Of a DNA stretch of 64,000 bases, positions 56,947 through 64,000 are shown piece after piece. The notes beneath the pieces were generated by a model. The model did no database searches, was not told the origin of the DNA, and saw only the letters and a list, made by a program, of their open reading frames with translations. The DNA comes from Adiantum capillus-veneris. Its lineage: Eukaryota; Streptophyta; Polypodiopsida; Polypodiales; Pteridaceae. The translations under genes were made by a program, and so were the position numbers. The first letter of the stretch is position 1. The number at the start of each line of letters is the position of its first letter. The stretch spans positions 85,277,884-85,341,883 of the forward strand of contig CM043944.1 in the NCBI GenBank assembly GCA_014529385.2, read 5' to 3'.

Positions 56947-59931
56947 CTAAAAGAAAGGTCTTCGCCAGGACAAGAGCCTGCTGACTTACATACGGCTCCT
57001 GAACATTTTAAATCTTATACCACAGGGGAGCGAAAGGTTGTGGATGCCAAAGCCCAACGAATACCTACCAATGGAAGCAGTGGAGTCTATGATGGTCCAG
57101 CGGTAGTTAAAGAGATAGAATTAGCAGAACCAGGTGAGGAGTCTAAACCAGTCTTTATTGCTCAAGACCTTACCGAAACTGAAGAGGCTGTACTTAAGGA
57201 GCTCCTCAAGGAATACAAGGATATCTTTGCTTGGACATATCATGACATGAAGGGCGTTCCACCTTCTGTGGTGCAACATACAATTCCCATGATCAACACT
57301 GCTAAACCCGTCCAGCAACGACCCTATCCAATGAATCCTAAGTATGCCAAAATTGTACAAGAGGAGATTGAAAAACTTATCCAATGTGGATTCATATACC
57401 CTATTGAGCACTCAGAATGGGTTTCTCCAATAATCATTGTGCCAAAAAAGAATGGAAAACTAAGAGTGTGCGTGGACCTCAAGAAAGTTAATGCAGCCAC
57501 TACGAGAGATCATTATCCCTTGCCATATTCAGAACATGTGCTTGAAAGAGTTGCGGGCAAGGAAGCTTATATCTTTTTAGATGGGTACTCTGGTTACAAT
57601 CAAATCACAATTGCATTAGAGGACCAAGCTAAAACTGCTTTTATCACAGAGTTTGGAGTGTTTGCATTTCGTGTTATGGCTTTTGGCTTAACGAATGCCC
57701 CTACTACATTCCAACGATTAATAAACACTGCGTTTAAAGAATTTCTAAGGGAGTTTTGTGAAGCTTTCCTAGACGACCTTTGTGTTTATTCTTCTTGGGA
57801 GAAGCATTTGTTATATCTATGAAAAATATTTGAAAGGTGCAGATTTTATCGCATCTCATTGAACCCTTTCAAATGCCAATTTTGGGTTAAGCATGGAGTC
57901 ATTCTAGGGCATATAGTGTCCAAGAACGGGATATCCACAGATGAGAGTAAGATTAAAGCCATTGCCGATTTGCCACCACCTACTAACTATAAAGGAGTTC
58001 AAAGATTTATGGGCCATGTTGGTTATTATCGAAGGTTTATTTTAAACTTTGCCGAGATAGCGCGTCCATTGTACAAGCTTCTTATCGAGTTTCACTGGAC
58101 GGAAGAATGTCATCAATCTTATGAGTTATTAAAGAAGGCCCTAACAAGTGCTCCAATCCTGCGAACACCTGATTGGAATGTACCTTTTCATGTGCATATT
58201 GATGCATCAAATTTTGCTATTGGGTGTGTTCTAACTCAACCAAGAGAACATAAATTGGACTACCCTATTAGCTTTGCAAGTCGCCAATTAAATGATGCCG
58301 AGATGAACTACACTACTACAGAGCGCGAAGGTCTAGCTATGATTTACGTAGTAAAGAAATTTCGCTATTACCTTCTTGCTACCAAGTTTGTGTTTTATGT
58401 TGATCATCAAGCATTGCTATATTTGGTAAGCAAGCCGTGTTCCACAGGTTGAATTACACGATGGTTGTTAATTCTTCTTGAGTTTGACTTCACCGTTGTT
58501 GTGAGGCCTGCGAGGAAACATGTCATGGCGGATCATTTATCTCGTATCCCTAATGGCGAAGCTCCTACGGGGGTTGATGATGAATTGCCTGATACTCCTT
58601 TGTTCATTGTTGAGACAATGCCTGAATGGGGTGAAAAGATTGTTAACTTCTTAGTTAATGGTTTTCCACCCAAAGAACTGCGAAAAGATATAGCTCGAAA
58701 ATTAATCAAGGAATGCGAACCCTATTGCTTACTGGCTGGAACTCTCTATAAGAGAGGAAAAGATGATGTTCTTAGACGCTGTGCCCGCGAGGATGAGTAT
58801 TTATATATTCTACAAGAGGCACACATGGGCGTAGCTGGTGGTCACTTTTCAAGAAACTTGACTGCCCGAAAGATCTTACAGTCAGGCTATTGGTGGCCCA
58901 CTCTGTTTAAGGATGCATCACTTTTTGCAAAGGGATGTGATGAATGCCAACGCTTCAACAAGCCACAAAGAAGGGATAGGATGCCTCTACATCCCATCAA
59001 GGTAACCCAACCATTTAAAAAGTGGGGCTTAGACTTTGTAGGACCGATTAGACCGGCTGCACGTAACACGCAATCACGATATATCATTGTCGCTACCGAC
59101 TATGTAACCAAATGGGCTGAAGCAAAAGCAACACGAAAGGCGGATGCAAAAACAACAGCTAAGTTCCTCTTTGAGAACATTATCACACGTTTTGGATGCC
59201 CCTTTGAACTTGTGAGTGACAATGGAACTCATTTTATAAATGAAGTAATAAAAGAAGTCACATCAAACTTCATGATATCTCACCACAAGTCTACACCCTA
59301 TTATCCCCAAGAAAATGGCCAAGCTGAGAGTACCAACAAAACTCTCATCTCCATTTTGACAAAGACAGTCGAGGCTCATCGCACTGATTGGGACCTAAAG
59401 CTTACATCAGCTTTATGGGCTTATCGTACTGCGTATAAAGTTGCTATTAATTGCACACCGTTTAAGATGGTGTATGGCCAAGAAGCAGTTATGCCATGGG
59501 AGTTTGTCATTCCTAGTCTTCGAGTAGCTTCTCAAGAAGGTTGGGATGGTAACCCCTTAGTGGAGCGATTATATATCCTGGAAAGGCTAGATGAAGAAAG
59601 GCAATTAGCTGTGCGAAATGCTCTAGTGGAGAAGGATAGGAGAAAGAAGTGGTTTGATAGCCATTTAAAGGATAAAGACATCAAGGTTGGTGATAAAGTT
59701 CTTATGTACGGGGTACATGATGAAAAGAAATTGAAATATGCTGGTAAGGGACCATATCGAGTGTGTGAAATTACTCCGCAAGGTACCATTCGTGTGGAGA
59801 CTCTAGATGGAGTTGAAACCATTGGATTCCTTAATGGGAGTAAATTCAAAAGATATTATGATCCTCTAAGCCAGGAAGAGTTGCAAGCCATCCATCAAAA
59901 GAAGGCTGCCAAGGAACAAGCAGAGCTTTAA
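56947..59931 (+). pseudogene. Gypsy-C reverse transcriptase, RNase H and integrase with in-frame stops
   Basis: Same frame as gag. RT: QQRPYPMNPKY, EWVSPIIIVPKKNG, FLDGYSGYNQI, FRVMAFGLTNAP and the active site FLDDLCVYS (Asp pair at 57772-57777); TGA at 57820. RNase H: VHIDASNFAIGCVL, TTEREGLAMIY, FYVDHQALLYL, TGA at 58450 (Arg in Gypsy-B), KHVMADHLSRIP. Integrase: zinc region from AHMGVAGGH to CDECQ; triad in WGLDFVGPI, VSDNGTHF and PQENGQAE; GPY/F motif KGPYRVCEI at 59743. All catalytic residues of the three enzymes are present, so only stop codons spoil it. TAA at 59929. Roles are those known for Ty3/gypsy Pol. Confidence 0.9.
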
Positions 59932-61254
59932 AAAATCCAAGCAAGAGTTGAGGCTCGAGAACGACAACAACGTCTTAGACGCCAACAAGAGGCTAATCTG
60001 GGAATCACGCAAGCATTTTTCGAGGACACAGATAACGACTCATTAGAATCTGAGCCACCCCTACGATACCCAATTGAGCTAAATAGCCCCTACAGGAAAG
60101 TACTATACAATGCCTTATTAGATACGGGAGCTAAACACAATTTGTTATCCTATGGAGTTTGGTGTCAATTAGGGAAACCGACCCTATCCCCGAGTACGAT
60201 GCAAGTCAAGGGCATTAATAAAAAGAAAACTTCTATTCTTGGAGTCCTTCAGACCCCTGTTGTCTATGACAATGGAAGCATAGTGCAGAGGTTTCTAGTC
60301 ATGCCCGCAGGAGCTATGGAAGGCGACGTAAACCTGGGACGCACGTGGATGTTGGCAACCAAATGCACTATTGATTGGGATACTGGTAGTGTCACGACGC
60401 GACCACCGACTCTTACCCCTATCATTCAAGCAAAGTCACATACGTTGCAAACTCTAGCAAAGTTGAAGGATAGCCAACATTCACAAGCCAAGGTGGTTAA
60501 CTCGTCTTTGCCGGCTACCCATGAATCTAGCACTTCAACACTTGTAGTTGCAGCAAGCAGTAATACTGCAACTACTCAACCTGCACGACCTAAGAGTACA
60601 TATCAATGGGTCCCCAAGGCCTTACTTCCAACTACCTCAACCCTCCCATCCATTCCAAGAAAAAATTTCCCGGGAAAACCAAGAGCGCGCCCTAGGAGAG
60701 TCAAGACCAAATCACGATGGATTCCAAAACAACTATTAGAAGCCCAAGGCTACTATGATGGAAATGAGCAAATTTGGGTACCTAAACGTAAAATGTGTCC
60801 TTCCCTATCGACATCAAACCCATATGAGTCAAACAGTGTAACGCTAAAGCCAATGGCAGACCGTGGGAAGGGAAAGATCACAGAATGCTACACACCTAGT
60901 CCAGAGCTAGTTTGGGCTCCAAGGCAAAACCAATTTATTCCACCTAGCTCAGGAAGGGGGGAGTTCCATGAAGCTTCTAGCTCCTCATGTAATACATCCA
61001 TAGAGGTAAAAGCTTCTACACAGCCTCCATCTATAGTAGTGGACCTCCATGAAGCTACAAAAGAATCCACACCTCCCAGTGTTCAAGAATCACCTGATGA
61101 ACCACTTCAAGTTCGATCCTGGAAGAGTACCTTACCACCCTTGCAACTTGACGAGGCACCTAGGGTAATAGAAAACTACTGGCAAAAATCCTCACCTATT
61201 ACCAACTGGAACAATTGGTTTCAAAGGGTGACGACGTCATTTCAAACGGTATGA
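59932..61254 (+). CDS. Gypsy-C post-integrase region with a second retropepsin-like domain
   Basis: 441 codons open in the pol frame; no ATG before the protease core, which suggests that it was made as a C-terminal part of Pol. A charged coiled-coil-like linker (ARERQQRLRRQQEAN) is followed by NALLDTGAKHNLL (Asp codon at 60121) and, 71 residues on, VNLGRTWM. This spacing and the paired motifs match a retropepsin fold, and DTGA is the canonical active site. The rest is Pro/Ser/Thr-rich with four W-x-P motifs (QWVPKALL, RWIPKQLL, IWVPKRKM, VWAPRQNQ). Gypsy-B has the same domain across 49950-49997/63888-64000. Function as a protease is inferred, not shown. Confidence 0.75.
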   Translation, partial: KIQARVEARERQQRLRRQQEANLGITQAFFEDTDNDSLESEPPLRYPIELNSPYRKVLYNALLDTGAKHNLLSYGVWCQLGKPTLSPSTMQVKGINKKKTSILGVLQTPVVYDNGSIVQRFLVMPAGAMEGDVNLGRTWMLATKCTIDWDTGSVTTRPPTLTPIIQAKSHTLQTLAKLKDSQHSQAKVVNSSLPATHESSTSTLVVAASSNTATTQPARPKSTYQWVPKALLPTTSTLPSIPRKNFPGKPRARPRRVKTKSRWIPKQLLEAQGYYDGNEQIWVPKRKMCPSLSTSNPYESNSVTLKPMADRGKGKITECYTPSPELVWAPRQNQFIPPSSGRGEFHEASSSSCNTSIEVKASTQPPSIVVDLHEATKESTPPSVQESPDEPLQVRSWKSTLPPLQLDEAPRVIENYWQKSSPITNWNNWFQRVTTSFQTV

Positions 61255-61260
61255 TCTACC

Positions 61261-61277
61261 CAAGGAAGGGGGGAGTG
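61261..61277 (+). promoter_or_regulatory. Internal polypurine tract-like site
   Basis: AAGGAAGGGGGGAG followed by TG, nearly the same as the terminal tract GGAAGGGGGGCA at 63286. Conserved in Gypsy-A (7395-7412, reversed). Could act as an internal priming site; not proven. Confidence 0.45.
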
Positions 61278-61500
61278 TTTGTGGACATCCATCATTCACT
61301 TGCTTCCCTCTCAACCTTTCTCCCTGACCTCTTAATCTCCGATCTTAGGGAATGTATATATAAAGCCTTATACTCACAAAAACAAGATAAAAAAGTAAAA
61401 GAGCAAGAGCCATAACACAAATCATAAAAACAAATTATGCACAAGAATACGACCCTTGTAATATTTGCACTCCAACCATCATCTATTTGCGTGTACAGAT

Positions 61501-61923
61501 ATGGCTAGTACGCTAGAGTCACCCACTCCTGCCTTGGGTGAGAGGTACCCTCGTTACTTTTCACAAATATTTCACATGGTCTTTCCAGTGTTTGCATGTG
61601 AATGGGATTTGATAGGTACGCTAGCATGTGAGAGGAATTTTGAGGAGTTAGAATGGCTGATACGTCTCTTGACCACGTTTGATCCATACTTAGTAGAGAG
61701 CGTTTCTCCCATTGCACAAGCCTACCCTTTTGACCAAGATGACTATAGGCGTCTAGTGACCTTCTTAGTAAACATGGGCACCTATGATGAAGAAGAAAAT
61801 TGACACGACTACACGGATGGCACATATGGTCTCATGGATGATGACTTTGTTTATCTCGACGATGAGGATAGGGGTTTAGCCTTAGGGTTTCCCCCCAACC
61901 TCTACAATATCCTATTCCCTTGA
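61501..61923 (+). pseudogene. Gypsy-C accessory ORF (140 codons, one stop)
   Basis: ATG at 61501, MASTLESPTPALGERYP, then CEWDLIGTLACERNFEELEW, DQDDYRRLVTFLVN and an acidic end (DDDFVYLDDEDRG), stop at 61921. TGA at codon 101 (61801) is the only lesion. The homologous ORF at 1565-1989 has Leu there but a frameshift earlier. No domain recognised, no signal peptide or membrane segment. It lies between two purine tracts (61261 and 61927), downstream of pol and in its own start-codon context, so it would need a separate message or reinitiation. Confidence 0.65.
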
Positions 61924-63297
61924 CTCTCTAGGGGGAGTGCAAATAATTAGGTTAGGGTTCCTTATGTTTTTTGTTGTGTTCAATAAGTGTTGGTACCTTT
62001 TTCCACTAATGTGCCTCCTGGAGGTATTCCTTTTGTTTCCTAGTGTGTGCAGGAGCGTGTTGCTATTGATAGGATTTGGACTTTCATGGAATCTTTATCT
62101 CGACTCACTCTTCAAATCAAGCACGACCATCGACACAAACAGGTGTTTCTTGTCCATTGGCATGGCCCTGTATCTTTTTTGCATCTATGATTGTCTGCTT
62201 TAATTGTGATTGGTAGCCTAATATTCAATGCATTTGCTTAGTATCAAACATTTAATTCAATGTAATCTTTTGTCATGATCAGTTGTCTAGGTTTAAAACT
62301 CAAGCAGTCCGTCGAAGCTAAATTGACCAAGTTAAGTGTTAGAGATCTTCTCTTAATACCATGGGGAATGCCTTCCTAATAATCAATGGTTACTTAGGTT
62401 CTTAATCCGATTTAGGCAGCATTGTGTGAAATGTACTAGGGCTTTCTAGTGGGCTTGACCCTATTGACCTTTAGCTTAAGTATTATAAAGGGAGTTTACT
62501 AGTGTGATGAGCCTGGGGAGGTGTATCAGTGTTATATGACCCCCCAAAGTTACAAAATTAAAATGCTGAAAATGAACAAACAAAAAATCAAAGTGCTACA
62601 CTGTAAAATCTTAAGCTGGAAGAGAAATCTCAGCTTGATTTGGTACTTCACTCACATGTATTGCCTATGGTACTAGAGCCCTAGAGGTTCCCAGTATGGA
62701 CGCTTTTACTTGAAAAGCAAAAAACCCAAGGCATACAAAATAAGCACACACATCAAAATTGAATCACAATGAAAAGACTTTGGGGGGTCAAAGAAAAAGT
62801 AATTAGTCAGGCAATGATTTCATGAGAAATTCCTTTTATGGTAGCTTAACTACAAGGTCTTCTAGATATAGCCTCTAGTCAGCCCTCGAACATGAATACT
62901 TGGCTCTCGCGATTAAACAACTTAATTGACCACAGAAAATTAAGAAGCTTACCCATGGTATTAATATTCGATCTCTAGTGCCTTTCGACCGTCAAATTAG
63001 CGACCCCAGACTTGTTTAATTTTTTACCTTTACATCTGTTTATGCATTTGATTACATTGCAATTTAATGTTCATTGCTGACAAATTATTTGAAATTCTTT
63101 TATGAATCAATTTGTCTACCTAAAACTGCATATGCTTTTTAATCACTTATGAGAATGCAATTACTGTGCCAATGTTGTTTGATTTTGCAGTGACTGAAGA
63201 AGGCTAAGGACATTTATCTCAAATGCTCTTCCACCTCGACGAACGAGCTTCAACTCAATAGCTTCCGAGGACGGAATCTACATCAGGAAGGGGGGCA
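61924..63297 (+). other. Long 3' untranslated region of Gypsy-C
   Basis: 1.37 kb without a credible gene, homologous to 208-1560 reversed. Starts with the purine run CTAGGGGGAGTG (61928-61939). Contains an inverted 12-bp pair GACCCCCCAAAG (62539) and CTTTGGGGGGTC (62779). Ends in the polypurine tract CATCAGGAAGGGGGGCA just before the LTR. Confidence 0.7.
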
Positions 63298-63887
63298 TGT
63301 TAACCCTCACGGCTCACGGACACCCCATCACCTACGACGGACGTGTATTATGTATTTGGTAGAGTCAGGTATCGGGCTTGTCGGACCAATAGGAAAAGGG
63401 TAAGAGTGATCGCCGATGAGAGGCGCACTCTAACTGGGACATTCAAGGGATTAGTTGGCTAAGCATGGGCGCCCAAGTGTGAATGAGGTGAGCTCATATA
63501 AAAGCCAACTAAACCTAAATTCACTCATTCTCTCATTTGTGCAATAGAAGAGTGCTCTTGCTCCATCTCCATCTCCATCTTCTTCTTCTTCACCTCCTTT
63601 TGTGTGTGTGTATGTGAGAGAGAGAGAGAGAGAGAGGGAGAGTGTGTGTGCGATCGAGCATTACGAAGGCACGACGGCGGCGAAGTGGTTGAGCGCGGCA
63701 CAACTGCAGCTTCTTCTTCATCGAGGCGAGGAATCCACCACGAAGGCGAGCGTAGAGCGGTGAGTGACACACCCTTTGCTCTCTTGAGCTTGCTAGATTA
63801 GTCTTGTTGTGTGCTTGGAGCCATTTGTGGCTCGCACACGGTGTATCGAAAAGTCCCTTCCTTCGACAGTGCAGCAAGGAGCGCACA
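63298..63887 (+). repeat. 3' LTR of Gypsy-C
   Basis: 590 bp, partner of 49998-50583, followed by the target duplication GTTGT (63888-63892). The GAGAGA tract differs in length from the 5' LTR, and most other differences look like C/T or G/A changes. Confidence 0.95.
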
Positions 63888-64000
63888 GTTGTCAAATGGA
63901 GTATGGTGTCAGTTGGGAAAGCCACCTCTATCTAAGAGTATTATCCAAGTCAAGGGTGTCAACAAGGAAAAAACTGCGGTTTTTGGAATCTGTCACACTT
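63888..64000 (+). pseudogene. Gypsy-B second protease, continuation to the window end
   Basis: Directly continues 49482-49997: after GTTGT the frame reads NGVWCQLGKPPLSKS and IIQVKGVNKEKT, homologous to YGVWCQLGKPTLSPS in Gypsy-C. Cut by the window edge. Confidence 0.85.

Larger units (their letters stand above)
49998..63887 (+). mobile_element. Gypsy-C, complete Ty3/gypsy retrotransposon of 13.9 kb
   Basis: LTRs 49998-50583 and 63298-63887 (TGTTAACCCT...GCGCACA), primer site at 50588, purine tract before the 3' LTR and a 5-bp target duplication GTTGT (49993-49997, 63888-63892). Roughly 20 substitutions separate the LTRs by eye, so it is the younger relative of A and B. The coding frame runs from 51664 to 61254 without a frameshift but with six stops. 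RT wording (FLDGYSGYNQI, FLDD) and the tRNA-Asp-like primer site point to the Athila/Tat side of the family; no chromodomain seen. It is inserted in the second protease of Gypsy-B. Confidence 0.96.
28465..64000 (+). mobile_element. Gypsy-B, Ty3/gypsy host element split by three insertions
   Basis: Plus-strand member of the A/B/C family. Its pieces are 28465-33709, 39205-41721, 49482-49997 and 63888-64000. The pieces join in the order leader, gag, protease 1, RT, RNase H, integrase, protease 2, with exact target duplications at each interruption (GGCCC, AGA, GTTGT). The 5' LTR is missing: the element begins in mid-leader at 28465 next to truncated element D'. Its 3' end lies beyond the window. 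About 1 kb between protease 1 and RT is deleted at 39423. Confidence 0.9.

Noticed and set aside
51664-61254. Stops removed by U-to-C RNA editing, as known in some land-plant organelles
   Set aside because: The element is nuclear, and that editing is confined to organelles; several stops would not revert to the codon seen in relatives.
61215-61415. Short open frame with homologue at 7280-7495 reversed
   Set aside because: It overlaps the end of the pol frame and the internal purine tract; similarity is explained by DNA conservation of the family, and it has no own start in a good context.
61501-61923. Envelope-like gene, as in Athila or other env-bearing elements
   Set aside because: No signal peptide, no membrane segment, only about 140 acidic residues.
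1-64000. CRISPR arrays, bacterial operons, ribosome-binding sites
   Set aside because: The window is plant nuclear retroelement DNA; repeats found are LTRs, microsatellites and minisatellites without spacer pattern.

Overview
This window looks like nuclear DNA from a land plant with a large, repeat-rich genome. Every protein-coding segment I can identify belongs to a transposable element. No complete host gene, rRNA, functional tRNA or CRISPR array is visible. The evidence for a plant is: Ty1/copia elements primed by initiator-Met tRNA; Ty3/gypsy elements whose reverse transcriptase reads like the plant Athila/Tat (non-chromovirus) branch and whose primer site begins TGGCGCCG (tRNA-Asp type); a second gypsy family of chromovirus type; a CACTA (En/Spm) DNA transposon; and a broken plant-type HMA (heavy-metal-associated) domain inside that transposon. 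The species cannot be named from this sequence. A non-flowering vascular plant is possible, but that is a guess.

The layout is a stack of nested insertions. Left part, minus strand: Gypsy-A (1-20757, its 3' LTR cut by the window edge) sits inside an older gypsy, element D (20758-28464). Gypsy-A is itself interrupted by Copia-1 (2050-7182, target duplication AAAAG) and by a tandem pair of Copia-2 elements that share one LTR (8032-14330). Element D is also a tandem arrangement: internal part, LTR 23781-25385, internal part.

Right part, plus strand: Gypsy-B (28465 to the window end, 5' LTR missing) belongs to the same family as A. It is split three times: by Copia-3 (33710-39204, minus strand, target duplication GGCCC), by a CACTA transposon (41722-49481, target duplication AGA) and by the complete Gypsy-C (49998-63887, target duplication GTTGT). 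The reading of Gypsy-B resumes exactly across each insertion, and its last 113 bases close the window.

Gypsy-C is the reference copy of the A/B/C family. Gag, protease, reverse transcriptase, RNase H, integrase and a post-integrase region lie in one uninterrupted frame from 51664 to 61254, with no frameshift that I can see but six internal stop codons. The family has unusual features: four zinc knuckles in Gag; two retropepsin-like domains, one before reverse transcriptase with a DGG active site and one after integrase with DTGA; a run of W-[VI]-P-K motifs; a conserved small acidic downstream ORF of about 140 codons; and three polypurine-tract-like sites. The CACTA element carries a damaged TNP2-type transposase gene, an apparently intact 371-residue second gene, subterminal repeats and a captured HMA fragment. 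These last two groups of features are the best candidates for something not previously described.
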